Positions 44,110 to 52,928 of a stretch of DNA of 64,000 nucleotides are shown here, one piece after another (the first letter of the stretch is position 1; each line of letters opens with the position of its first letter). The position numbers and the translations under genes are program-made. The stretch is from Duganella lactea (GTDB lineage: Bacteria; Pseudomonadota; Gammaproteobacteria; Burkholderiales; Burkholderiaceae_D), in contig NZ_WWCP01000033.1 in the NCBI RefSeq assembly GCF_009857505.1, forward strand, positions 1 through 64,000. Direction: 5' to 3'. The notes under the pieces were generated by a model. The model searched no databases and was not told the origin of the DNA. It worked only from the letters and a program-made list of their open reading frames with translations.

Positions 44110-44526
44110 ATGAAGACCAACATCCTGAAAATTGCAGCGGCCAGCGCGGTGGCAATGATCGCAGCGGGCTGCGCCTCAACCGGCGGCGGCGCCTGGAACA
44201 ACGAACCGCCACCGGCGGCCAACCCGAACTTCGCCAGCGAGATGAACAAGTTCAACGCCCAGTTCCCGAACGACAAGGCGAGCAAGTACGAGGAAGTCTC
44301 GCTGAACTACAACAATGCCAAAAAGCTCGATGATCGCGGCAACTGCCACGACATCAACAAGTATCCGGTCGTCATCATCCTGACGCTGGACGCCAGCGGC
44401 AAAGTCACCCGCACCACCACCGACGTCGAGGGCAAAAAAGCCGAGTGCTTCCGCCAGGCCTACGCCGATGTTCAATTGCCGCCGCCGCCGTTCGCCCCGT
44501 ACCAGAAGCCGATCCGCCTGCGCTAA
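44110..44526 (+). CDS. Putative outer-membrane lipoprotein
   Basis: 138 residues. The signal ends at a lipobox (MIAAGCASTGG, Cys near residue 20). The mature part includes EVSLNYNNAKKLDDRGNCHD and VVIILTLDASGKVTRTTTDV, the latter like a TonB C-terminal/energy-transducer-type strand pattern (LDASGKV). Further cysteines are at the GNCHD and AECFR positions. No family is assigned with certainty. The hairpin just upstream suggests translational control. Confidence 0.78.
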   Translation: MKTNILKIAAASAVAMIAAGCASTGGGAWNNEPPPAANPNFASEMNKFNAQFPNDKASKYEEVSLNYNNAKKLDDRGNCHDINKYPVVIILTLDASGKVTRTTTDVEGKKAECFRQAYADVQLPPPPFAPYQKPIRLR

Positions 44527-44535
44527 GCCAGGCAG

Positions 44536-45366
44536 CTAAGCGGCGTCCTCTTCGGCCGCCGCTCCCGTCTCGGCCGGCCGCTCCAGCCAGCCGATGACGA
44601 TGTCGTTGAAGCGCTCCGGCTGGCGCACCATCGGCCAGTGATCGGTCTCCATCGCCACCACCTTGCAGCCCGGCTTGGCGGCCAGCGTTTCGGTCCACTG
44701 CGGCGAATGGAACATGAATGGCTTGCGCATGCCGTAGATGAACAGCATCGGCACGGCCGGCGCGAACGGCACCAGCGAGCTGTAGGAACCGGCCGCGCCG
44801 CCAGTCAATATATAGTAGGGAAAGTTCATCTTCGCGCTGATGTATTCGCGCGGCGATGGCGTGCCCAGCAGGCGCGCCATGGTCCTGGTCAACAGATCAC
44901 CGGGCGTACCGCCCATGGCCCAGCCCAGCGCCAGCATGCTCTGGTAGCCGCTGACCATCATCTTCTGCGTCAACGAGCGCGAGCGGTTGGTGGCGCGCGA
45001 CTGGGCGTCGCCGATATCAACGCCGATGATGGCCGACACCAGCGCTTTATTCCGCATGTAAAACTCATAGCCGAACACGCAGCCCCAGTCATGCAGCATC
45101 AGAATCACCTTTTGCTTCGCGCTGACGCTGTTGACGATGTGTAGCAGCACGCGCATGGTCGCGTCCAGCGAATACGCGCGGCGCGGCTTGCTGATGTCAA
45201 ACCCCGGCAAGGTGAATCGCACGCAGCGATAGCGGTGGCGCAATTCCGCCACCTGGGCATCCCACAACCGGTAGGTGTCCGGCCAGCCATGGATCATCAC
45301 GATGGTTTCCGCGCCCTCGCCTTCGATATGGATATCGATACCGTCCACCACCAACTGCTTGTTCAT
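44536..45366 (-). CDS. Alpha/beta hydrolase with Asp nucleophile (epoxide hydrolase/dehalogenase type)
   Basis: 276 residues. The oxyanion motif is MIHGWPDTYRLWDAQ near residue 25. The nucleophile elbow is LMLHDWGCVFGYE near 97, where Asp replaces Ser, as in epoxide hydrolases and haloalkane dehalogenases. The likely catalytic His is in METDHWPMVRQPE near 250. Cytoplasmic. It is divergent from the LuxR-type gene at 45452, which may regulate it. Substrate unknown. Confidence 0.85.
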   Translation of the reverse strand: MNKQLVVDGIDIHIEGEGAETIVMIHGWPDTYRLWDAQVAELRHRYRCVRFTLPGFDISKPRRAYSLDATMRVLLHIVNSVSAKQKVILMLHDWGCVFGYEFYMRNKALVSAIIGVDIGDAQSRATNRSRSLTQKMMVSGYQSMLALGWAMGGTPGDLLTRTMARLLGTPSPREYISAKMNFPYYILTGGAAGSYSSLVPFAPAVPMLFIYGMRKPFMFHSPQWTETLAAKPGCKVVAMETDHWPMVRQPERFNDIVIGWLERPAETGAAAEEDAA

Positions 45367-45451
45367 TGCTTCTCCTGTATGCATTTTTTGGGCACAACGA
45401 CATCATGCCATCAACGGCGCGATTTTGCGCGCTTGCCTCTGGACAAATGTG

Positions 45452-46459
45452 ATGCCACTCCGTAGCATAGCTACCAAAATAGCAACTAGTTACATCTTGG
45501 AAAATTACAACCATCTGATCCTGAACCTGTACGGCGCCGCCCAGGAATGCACGCCGGCCGAATTCGGCGAGCACGCGCTGCGGCTGATGAAGGCCGTCGT
45601 GCATTTCGACTCGGCGGTTCTGCTGAAGACGGAGATCAAGGACGGCAATCAGATCGTGGTGCACAGCATGCACCTGCACCATCAGCCGCCGGAGCAGTTG
45701 ATGAGCTGGAGCGAGCTGACCACGCCGGACCACGTGCTGGCCGCCGCCATGCGGCGGCGTGGCGCCTCGGCGGCCTACAACAGCCGCGACACCTTCAGCG
45801 CGCAGCCGGATTTCCTCGACTATTGCGAGCGCTACGACATCGCCCACACGCTGATTCACATTCCGCCGGTGCGCGAAAGCGATCCCAACAGCGTTGAGGT
45901 GGTGTCCCTGTGGCGCGCGCCAGCCAGCCGGGATTACTCGGCGAATGACCAGGCGCTGAGCCAGTTGCTGCTGCCACATCTGCTCCAGGCCAACCAGATC
46001 AGCCTGCGCCTGTTCGCCGACAAGGCGTCGCGGCCGGCGCAGCGCGTCTCTGCGCTGTCCAGCCTGCCTGGGTGCATGCACTTCGCGCCGCCCGACGCCA
46101 TCGCCCTGCTGCAGCGCGAATGGCCCAAGTGGCTACCGCCGTTCCTGCCGCCGGAATTGCTACGGCAGCTGGTCGCCGAGCAGCGGCAGTACACCGGCAC
46201 CCACATCGTGGTCACGGCGGTGCTGCTGGGGGAGACGCTGCACCTGCAGATCGCCCCCCGCCCTCGGGTGCGCCTGACCGGCGCCGAGTGGAATGTCGCG
46301 CGGCTGGCGGCCAACGGCATGAGCTACAAGGAAATCGCCCGCCAGCTGGGCAATTCGCCGGCGACCGTGCGCAACCAGCTGCACAGCGTGTACGCCAAGC
46401 TGGACGTGGACAACAAGACCCAGCTATCGGCCCGGCTGCCGGCTATCATGGGCAATTGA
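45452..46459 (+). CDS. LuxR-family transcriptional regulator
   Basis: 335 residues with a C-terminal HTH (~270-330): RLTGAEWNVARLAANGMSYK then ARQLGNSPATVRNQLHSVYA. The N-terminal region (AAQECTPAEFGEHALRLMKA; RDTFSAQPDFLDYCERYDIA) is a GAF-like sensor of the type common in stand-alone LuxR regulators of this group. It is divergent from the alpha/beta hydrolase, 85 bases apart. The ATG at 45452 is used; longer upstream frames lie within the neighbouring gene. Confidence 0.84.
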   Translation: MPLRSIATKIATSYILENYNHLILNLYGAAQECTPAEFGEHALRLMKAVVHFDSAVLLKTEIKDGNQIVVHSMHLHHQPPEQLMSWSELTTPDHVLAAAMRRRGASAAYNSRDTFSAQPDFLDYCERYDIAHTLIHIPPVRESDPNSVEVVSLWRAPASRDYSANDQALSQLLLPHLLQANQISLRLFADKASRPAQRVSALSSLPGCMHFAPPDAIALLQREWPKWLPPFLPPELLRQLVAEQRQYTGTHIVVTAVLLGETLHLQIAPRPRVRLTGAEWNVARLAANGMSYKEIARQLGNSPATVRNQLHSVYAKLDVDNKTQLSARLPAIMGN

Positions 46460-46479
46460 GAGCCCCCTCTGATGCCGGC

Positions 46480-47784
46480 TCAGCGTTTGCCGGCATCCTC
46501 GTCCAGCTTGCGCAGGAAGGCCAGCTTGTCGGCGATCTTGGTTTCCAGGCCGCGCGGGACCGGCTGATACCAGCCCGGCTCGCGCATATCGTCGGGGAAG
46601 TAGGTTTCGCCGGCGGCGTAGGCGTGCGGCTCGTCGTGGGCGTAGCGGTATTCGTGACCGTAACCCAACTCCTTCATCAGCTTGGTCGGCGCGTTGCGCA
46701 AGTGCACCGGCACTTCGCGCGACTTGTCCTTGCGCACGAACGCCATCGCTTCGTTGAAGGCGTTGTAGCCGGCATTGCTCTTGGCGGCGATCGCCAGATA
46801 AATCACCGCCTGCCCCAGCGCCAGTTCGCCTTCCGGCGAGCCGAGGCGCTCGAAGGTGGCGGCGGCGTCGTTGGCGATCTGCATGGCGCGCGGGTCGGCC
46901 AGGCCGATGTCCTCCCACGCCATGCGCACGATGCGGCGCGACAGATAGCGCGCGTCGGCGCCGCCGTCCAGCATGCGGCACAGCCAGTACAGCGCGGCGT
47001 CCGGATTCGAGCCGCGCACCGATTTGTGCAGCGCCGAGATCTGGTCGTAGAAATTGTCGCCACCCTTGTCGAAGCGGCGCGCGTTCAGCGTCAGCGCGTT
47101 CTGGATGAACTCGGCGGTGATCTGGTTGGTCTTGGCGGCGTTGGCGGCGGTGCCGGTCACCTCCAGCAAATTCAGCAGGCGGCGGCCGTCGCCGTCGGCG
47201 TAGCCAATCAGCGTGTCGATGGCGGCGTCGGCGAATTCCAGCTGCGTCAGCACTTTTTCGCGGGCGCGGTCCACCATCTGCCGCAGCTCGCTGTCGTCGA
47301 ACGACTTCAGCACATAGACCTGCGAGCGTGACAGCAGCGCCGAATTGACCTCGAACGACGGATTCTCGGTGGTGGCGCCAATCAGCGTCACCAGGCCGGA
47401 TTCGGCATACGGCAGCAAGGCGTCCTGCTGCGATTTGTTGAAACGGTGAATCTCGTCGACAAACAGGATGGTGTGCTTGCCCTGATCCAGATTGTGCTGC
47501 GCCTGCTCCATCGCGGCGCGGATGTCCTTGACGCCGGAAAACACCGCCGACAGCGCGATGAACGCGCAGTCGTAGGCCTTGGCGGTCAGGCGCGCCAGCG
47601 TGGTCTTGCCCACGCCCGGCGGCCCCCACAGGATCATCGAATGCGGCTGGCCCGACTCGAACGCCAGGCGCAACGGCTTGCCCGGCCCCAGCAGGTGGCG
47701 CTGGCCGATGACTTCATCGAGCGTCTTGGGCCGCAGGGCTTCGGCCAGAGGCTGCCGGGGTTCGGTGGAAAATAAATCTGCCAT
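46480..47784 (-). CDS. rarA: Replication-associated recombination protein A
   Basis: A 434-residue AAA+ ATPase (RarA/MgsA) that acts at stalled replication forks. It has LRPKTLDEVIGQRHLLGPGK near residue 17, Walker A GPPGVGKTTLARLTAKAY near 54, Walker B TILFVDEIHRFNKSQQDALL and the C-terminal tetramerisation part (YLAIAAKSNAGYNAF, GLETKIADKLAFLRKLDED). The leader has a terminator hairpin ending 12 bases before the ATG and no clear Shine-Dalgarno sequence. Confidence 0.94.
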   Translation of the reverse strand: MADLFSTEPRQPLAEALRPKTLDEVIGQRHLLGPGKPLRLAFESGQPHSMILWGPPGVGKTTLARLTAKAYDCAFIALSAVFSGVKDIRAAMEQAQHNLDQGKHTILFVDEIHRFNKSQQDALLPYAESGLVTLIGATTENPSFEVNSALLSRSQVYVLKSFDDSELRQMVDRAREKVLTQLEFADAAIDTLIGYADGDGRRLLNLLEVTGTAANAAKTNQITAEFIQNALTLNARRFDKGGDNFYDQISALHKSVRGSNPDAALYWLCRMLDGGADARYLSRRIVRMAWEDIGLADPRAMQIANDAAATFERLGSPEGELALGQAVIYLAIAAKSNAGYNAFNEAMAFVRKDKSREVPVHLRNAPTKLMKELGYGHEYRYAHDEPHAYAAGETYFPDDMREPGWYQPVPRGLETKIADKLAFLRKLDEDAGKR

Positions 47785-47796
47785 GGTCTGAAATGG

Positions 47797-47827
47797 AAAA
47801 ACGCCGCAGCGTCGCAGCTGCGGCGTT
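47797..47827 (-). terminator. Terminator between lolA and rarA
   Basis: On the - strand AACGCCGCAG and CTGCGGCGTT (47818-47827 and 47800-47809) form a perfect 10-bp stem with an 8-base loop followed by TTTT. It lies about 20 bases past the lolA stop and ends 12 bases before the rarA start codon. Confidence 0.85.
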
Positions 47828-47846
47828 GGAACGGTGTCGCTAACGC

Positions 47847-48527
47847 TTAATTATTGAATACGTCCGCGCCCTTCGGCATGACGAATTTAAAACTCGTGGC
47901 ACTCAGCGCCGGATTTTTTTCGATCTTGCTGAACTTCAGCACCGAGGTCTGGCCGAAGGAATCCTTCAGCTCCATGGCCGCCGGCAAGCCATCCTTCAGG
48001 CCGATGGTGATCTGCTCGAAACTGGTGTCCTTGGTCTTCGGCACGGCTTTCAGCCATTCCAGACCGTCGCGGGCGCCGCCTTCGGACAAGGTGAAATTCT
48101 TTTCCAGATCGTTGCTGCCGAACAGGATGGCGGCCGGCGACGAACCCAGCGCGTCGCCCAGCTTCTTCACCGTGACCTGGTTCAGGTCCTTGTCGTAGAT
48201 GAACAGCTGGTCGCCATCGGCCTGCAGCACCTGATCATAGGGCTTGACGTAAGTCCAGATGAACTTGCCGGGACGGGCGAACACAAAGGTGCCGCTGGAA
48301 CTCTTGGCGGCCTTTGGCGTATCGCCGTTGGTGTTTTTCACCTGCGTCTGCACGAACTCGCCTTTGGCCGCCTTGGTCGACGAGACGAAGGATTTGAACT
48401 GCTCCAGCGCGCTGGCATGGGCGCCCCCGGCCAGCAGCAGGCCGGTGGTCAGCGCCGCAATGTGCCGCAGCACATCTTTACGCAGCATGGATTCCCGCAT
48501 GCGCGGGAAGGACGGCATCGACATCAT
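47847..48527 (-). CDS. lolA: Outer-membrane lipoprotein carrier protein LolA
   Basis: A 226-residue periplasmic chaperone that carries lipoproteins from LolCDE to LolB. The signal peptide is unusually long (MMSMPSFPRMRESMLRKDVL then HIAALTTGLLLAGGAHA); the first 13 residues come from a palindromic element. The mature domain has LEQFKSFVSSTKAAKGEFVQ, FVFARPGKFIWTYVKPYDQV and LFIYDKDLNQVTVKKLG. The start is set by AAAGGA six bases upstream of 48527; an ATG at 48488 would give a normal-length signal. It follows ftsK by 10 bases. Confidence 0.92.
   Translation of the reverse strand: MMSMPSFPRMRESMLRKDVLRHIAALTTGLLLAGGAHASALEQFKSFVSSTKAAKGEFVQTQVKNTNGDTPKAAKSSSGTFVFARPGKFIWTYVKPYDQVLQADGDQLFIYDKDLNQVTVKKLGDALGSSPAAILFGSNDLEKNFTLSEGGARDGLEWLKAVPKTKDTSFEQITIGLKDGLPAAMELKDSFGQTSVLKFSKIEKNPALSATSFKFVMPKGADVFNN
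48492..48509. repeat. REP-like palindrome inside the lolA leader codons
   Basis: TTCCCGC-ATGC-GCGGGAA is a perfect palindrome of the common TTCCCGCGCAGGCGGGAA style. It is translated as part of the FPRMRES segment in the LolA signal peptide. Confidence 0.6.
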
Positions 48528-48537
48528 ATGTTTTCCT

Positions 48538-50946
48538 TTATTCTGCACTGGCAGCCGGCACGAGAATGTCGCGGTTGCCGTTCGATTGCATGGCGGAGAC
48601 CACGCCACTGTTTTCCATTTGTTCCAGCAGGCGCGCCGCGCGGTTGTAGCCGATGCGCAAATGACGCTGCACCAGCGAGATCGACGCGCGGCGATTCTTC
48701 AGCACCACCTGCACCGCCTGATCGTACATCGGATCGGCCTCGCCGCCGCCCTCGCCCGCCGGCGCGCCATCGGCGCCGCCGCCCTCGCCTTCCAGCGTGC
48801 CGCCTTCAAGGATGCCCTCGATATAGTCCGGCTCGCCGGTGGTCTTCAGGTGTTTGACCACACGGTGCACCTCGTCGTCCGACACAAACGCGCCGTGCAC
48901 ACGCACCGGCAGGCCAGTGCCCGGCGGCATGTACAACATATCGCCCATGCCCAGCAGCGCCTCCGCACCCATCTGGTCCAGAATGGTCCGCGAGTCGATC
49001 TTGGACGATACCTGGAACGCGATCCGGGTCGGAATGTTCGCCTTGATCAGACCGGTAATCACATCCACAGATGGGCGCTGGGTCGCCAGAATCAAGTGCA
49101 GGCCGGCGGCGCGGGCTTTCTGCGCGATACGGGCGATCAGCTCCTCGACCTTCTTGCCGACCACCATCATCAAGTCGGCCAGCTCGTCGATGATGATGAC
49201 GATGGTCGGCAGTTTCTCCAGCGGTTCCGGCGAGTCCGGCGTCAGGCTGAACGGATTCGGAATGTGCTCTTCCCGCTTCTTGGCCTCGGCGATCTTGGTG
49301 TTGTAGCCGGCCAGGTTACGCACGCCCAGCTTGGACATCAGCTTGTAGCGGCGCTCCATCTCGTTGACCGCCCAGTTCAGCGCGTGGCCAGCCTGGCGCA
49401 TGTCGGTCACCACCGGCGCCAGCAGGTGCGGAATGCCCTCGTACACCGACATCTCCAGCATCTTCGGATCGATCAGGATCATGCGCACATCGCGCGGATC
49501 GGCCTTGTACAGCAGCGACAGGATGGTGGCGTTGATCCCCACCGACTTGCCGGAACCGGTGGTACCGGCCACCAGCAAGTGCGGCATCTTGGCCAGGTCG
49601 GCCACCACCGGCTTGCCGGCGATGTCCTTGCCCAGCGCCACCGTCAGCGGCGAGGCGCTGTCGTTGTAGACCTTGGAGCCGAGAATCTCGGTCAGGCGCA
49701 CGATCTGGCGCTTCGGATTCGGCAGTTCCAGCGCCATGAAATTCTTGCCCGGAATGGTCTCCACCACGCGGATCGAAGTCAGCGACAGTGAGCGCGCCAG
49801 GTCGCGCGCCAGATTGACGATCTGGCTGCCCTTGACGCCGGTGGCCGGCTCGATTTCATAACGCGTGACCACTGGACCAGGATAAGCCGCCACCACCTTG
49901 GCCTCGACGCCAAAGTCCGACAGCTTCTTCTCGATCAGGCGGCTGGTGAATTCCAGCGTCTCGATCGACAGCGTTTCCTGCACTTCGGGCGCATCGTCCA
50001 GCAGCGACAGCGCCGGCAGCGCCTCGTCGCCCGCCGCGCGCGGCAGATCGGTGAACAGGCTGGCCTGGCGTTCCTTCTCGACGCGCTCGGACTTGACCAC
50101 CGTGGTGATCTGCGGCTCGACCTTGATGGTCGGCGCCGCCACCGGGTGTTTCTCGACATGCTTGGCGCGCTCGTGCACCACCACTTCCTCGCGCTTGACG
50201 GCCGCCACCTCGCCCTGGCGACGGTCTTCGCGGTACTGGTAGCGCTGGATGAACCAGTCGATCATGCCATCGACGGCGCCGCCGATGCGCTCGGCCACCG
50301 CCATCCACGACACCTGGAAGAACAGGCTGAAGCCCAGGCCGAACAGCAGCAGCAACAGCAAGGTGGCGCCGGTGAAGCCGAACGCCACATGGGCCGAATG
50401 GCCGATCAGCTCGCCCAACACGCCACCGGACGTGCGCGGCAGCTCGGCATGGCTGGTCAGCGTGCGCAGGCGCAGGAATTCCAGGCCGACGCTGCCGATG
50501 AACAACAGCACGAAACCGATACCGCGAATCAGCGGCTCCTGCGCGTGTTCCGGCTCCGGCTCCCTGGCCAGCACGTATTTGTGCGTGAGGCCGCGATACC
50601 CCTTCCACACCACGCGCAGCAGACAGAACGCCCACCACCAGGCGGAGACGCCGAAAATATACAACAGCAGGTCGGACAGCCAGGCGCCCGCGCGGCCGCC
50701 GAGGTTGTGCACCGCCGGCACCAGCGTGCCATGCGACCAGCCGGGGTCCATTTTGTGATAACTGGCCAGGATCAGCACGAAATACAGGCCCAAGACGGCC
50801 AGCGCCAGCCAGCGCGCCTCGGACAGCAGCCGCACCAGCCGGTTCGGCAGGGGCTGACGCTCGGTCGGCGTGCGGGTGTAGCCGGACGAAGCGGCGCTGC
50901 TGGCGGCGGCTCGCGGCGTACGTTCCTGTACTTTTTTACTACTCAT
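48538..50946 (-). CDS. ftsK: DNA translocase FtsK
   Basis: An 802-residue septum-anchored motor that pumps DNA and activates XerCD dimer resolution. Four hydrophobic segments lie in residues ~40-200. A linker (~240-330, shorter than in E. coli) follows. The motor has ARSLSLTSIRVVETIPGKNF, Walker A LLVAGTTGSGKSVGINATIL near 455 and Walker B PTIVIIIDELADLMMV near 570. The C-terminal gamma winged helix (DQAVQVVLKNRRASISLVQR; IGYNRAARLLEQME) reads KOPS sites. The ATG before SSKKVQ fits the family. Confidence 0.95.
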   Translation of the reverse strand: MSSKKVQERTPRAAASSAASSGYTRTPTERQPLPNRLVRLLSEARWLALAVLGLYFVLILASYHKMDPGWSHGTLVPAVHNLGGRAGAWLSDLLLYIFGVSAWWWAFCLLRVVWKGYRGLTHKYVLAREPEPEHAQEPLIRGIGFVLLFIGSVGLEFLRLRTLTSHAELPRTSGGVLGELIGHSAHVAFGFTGATLLLLLLFGLGFSLFFQVSWMAVAERIGGAVDGMIDWFIQRYQYREDRRQGEVAAVKREEVVVHERAKHVEKHPVAAPTIKVEPQITTVVKSERVEKERQASLFTDLPRAAGDEALPALSLLDDAPEVQETLSIETLEFTSRLIEKKLSDFGVEAKVVAAYPGPVVTRYEIEPATGVKGSQIVNLARDLARSLSLTSIRVVETIPGKNFMALELPNPKRQIVRLTEILGSKVYNDSASPLTVALGKDIAGKPVVADLAKMPHLLVAGTTGSGKSVGINATILSLLYKADPRDVRMILIDPKMLEMSVYEGIPHLLAPVVTDMRQAGHALNWAVNEMERRYKLMSKLGVRNLAGYNTKIAEAKKREEHIPNPFSLTPDSPEPLEKLPTIVIIIDELADLMMVVGKKVEELIARIAQKARAAGLHLILATQRPSVDVITGLIKANIPTRIAFQVSSKIDSRTILDQMGAEALLGMGDMLYMPPGTGLPVRVHGAFVSDDEVHRVVKHLKTTGEPDYIEGILEGGTLEGEGGGADGAPAGEGGGEADPMYDQAVQVVLKNRRASISLVQRHLRIGYNRAARLLEQMENSGVVSAMQSNGNRDILVPAASAE

Positions 50947-51162
50947 AAATAATCTTGGCGGTGCAATGTTGGCGGTCAGGAAATATTCCCATGCCGGTAT
51001 TCTAAGGCATAAGGGCAACAACCGCCCCCACGATTCGTCCGGATTCCCTGCTTGCTCTATAATCTTGTATTGCTTGCGCAATTGCAATAGCGGCATCCCC
51101 TTGCCGCCCTTGCCCGCGCCCCCACATTCGGATTAATCCAACATTATTTGAAGAAGCCCACC

Positions 51163-52116
51163 ATGACCACTGCCAAACACGCCCGCGTATTGATTCTCGG
51201 CTCCGGCCCAGCCGGCTACAGCGCCGCCATCTACGCCGCCCGCGCCAACCTCAAGCCGATGCTGGTGACCGGCGTCGAGCAAGGCGGCCAGCTGATGACC
51301 ACCACCGACGTGGAAAACTGGCCGGCCGACCCGATGGGCGTGCAAGGTCCGGACCTGATGCAGCGCTTCCTGCAACACGCCGAACGCTTCAACACCGACA
51401 TCGTGTTTGACCACATCCATACCGTCAAGTTGCAGGAAAAACCGATCCGCCTGATCGGCGACAGCCACGAATACACCTGCGACACGCTGATCATCGCCAC
51501 CGGCGCCTCGGCGCAGTACCTGGGCCTGCCTTCGGAACAAGCGTTCATGGGCAAGGGCGTGTCGGCTTGCGCCACCTGCGACGGCTTCTTCTATCGCGGC
51601 CAGCAGGTGGCCGTGGTCGGCGGCGGCAACACCGCCGTCGAGGAAGCGCTGTACCTGTCCAACATCGCCACCAAAGTGACGCTGATCCACCGCCGCGACA
51701 AGTTCCGCGCCGAAGCGATCCTGATCGACCGTCTGAACGCCAAGATTGCCGAAGGCAAGATCGAGATCAAATACAATCACACGCTGCACGAAGTGGTGGG
51801 CGACGACGGCGGCGTGACCGGCGTCAAGCTGCAGTCGACCGAAACCGGCGCCGTCACCGACGTGGCCGTGCATGGCCTGTTCGTGGCGATCGGCCACAAG
51901 CCGAACACCAGCATCTTCGAAGGCCAGCTGGACATGCACAACGGCTACATCAAGACCAAAACCGGCACCGAGGGCATGGCCACCGCCACCAGCGTGCCGG
52001 GCGTGTTTGCCGCCGGCGACGTGCAGGACCACATCTATCGCCAGGCCATCACCAGCGCCGGCACCGGCTGCATGGCCGCGCTGGACGCCCAGCGCTACCT
52101 GGAAGCGCAGGAGTAA
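51163..52116 (+). CDS. trxB: Thioredoxin reductase
   Basis: A 317-residue FAD/NADPH flavoenzyme. The FAD motif is LILGSGPAGYSAAIYAARAN near residue 9, the redox-active disulfide CATCDG near 137, the NADPH motif VVGGGNTAVEEALYLSN near 155 and the C-terminal GVFAAGDVQDHIYRQAITSA. The ATG at 51163 is used. It is divergent from ftsK and followed by the Smr gene after five bases. Confidence 0.95.
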   Translation: MTTAKHARVLILGSGPAGYSAAIYAARANLKPMLVTGVEQGGQLMTTTDVENWPADPMGVQGPDLMQRFLQHAERFNTDIVFDHIHTVKLQEKPIRLIGDSHEYTCDTLIIATGASAQYLGLPSEQAFMGKGVSACATCDGFFYRGQQVAVVGGGNTAVEEALYLSNIATKVTLIHRRDKFRAEAILIDRLNAKIAEGKIEIKYNHTLHEVVGDDGGVTGVKLQSTETGAVTDVAVHGLFVAIGHKPNTSIFEGQLDMHNGYIKTKTGTEGMATATSVPGVFAAGDVQDHIYRQAITSAGTGCMAALDAQRYLEAQE

Positions 52117-52121
52117 AGGCG

Positions 52122-52787
52122 ATGAAAGACTTCGCCGACCTGAAATCGTTGAGCAAGCAGCTCAGGGAGCAGGCTGAGGCACGCGCCGCCGCCGAGGCGG
52201 AGCGCGCCAAACAGGTCAAAAAGCAGGCGGTGGAAGCCAATCTGTTCCAGAGTGCGCTGGGCAGCGTCAAGCGCCTGCCGGAGCAGAACCGCTACGTGCC
52301 GCCGGCGGTGCCGAAGTCGGTGGCCCCGGCCGCCGCGCCGGCCCGCAAGCTGACCCAGGCCGAGGATGACGCGGCGGTGCTGCGCGAGTCGCTGTCGGAC
52401 CTGTTTGAAGTCGACCATTATCTGGAAGACGATCCGGCGCTGAATTACTCGGCGCCGGGCGTAGGGCCGGATGTGATGAAAAAGATGCGCAAGGGCCACT
52501 GGCCGGTACAGGACGAACTGGACCTGCACGGCATGAACCGCGACCAGGCGCGCGATGCGCTGGGCGCCTTCCTGACCAAGGCGCAGCAGCGCAATCACCG
52601 CTGCGTGTGCGTGATCCACGGCCGCGGCTTCGGCTCGCGCGGCCAGGAGCCGGTGCTGAAATCGATGGTGCACAGCTGGCTGGTGCAAAAAGGCGTGGTC
52701 GCCTTCTGCCAGGCGCGCAACCATGAAGGCGGCGAAGGCGCGTTAATCGTGCTGCTGCGCGCCGCCCTGCAACCGCAGCGCTACTAA
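52122..52787 (+). CDS. Smr (MutS2 C-terminal-like) domain protein
   Basis: 221 residues. A charged coiled-coil start (LKSLSKQLREQAEARAAAEA, residues 5-35) leads to the Smr domain (~135-215): DELDLHGMNRDQARDALGAF, CVCVIHGRGFGSRGQEPVLK. The HGRG loop is the nuclease/nucleic-acid-binding motif of Smr proteins, some of which cleave branched DNA or collided-ribosome mRNA. Its close spacing to trxB suggests one transcript. Confidence 0.9.
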   Translation: MKDFADLKSLSKQLREQAEARAAAEAERAKQVKKQAVEANLFQSALGSVKRLPEQNRYVPPAVPKSVAPAAAPARKLTQAEDDAAVLRESLSDLFEVDHYLEDDPALNYSAPGVGPDVMKKMRKGHWPVQDELDLHGMNRDQARDALGAFLTKAQQRNHRCVCVIHGRGFGSRGQEPVLKSMVHSWLVQKGVVAFCQARNHEGGEGALIVLLRAALQPQRY

Positions 52788-52928
52788 TCCCAGGCCGGTC
52801 GGCGCGTGGTTGTCGTTGTTGTCGTTGTTGTTTAACACAGGCGCAACCTTAATATGATGCAACAACTCTACCGGATACCGGACGGCCATGTTAACCTACG
52901 CACATTGCCACCCTGTCCATACGCGTAG

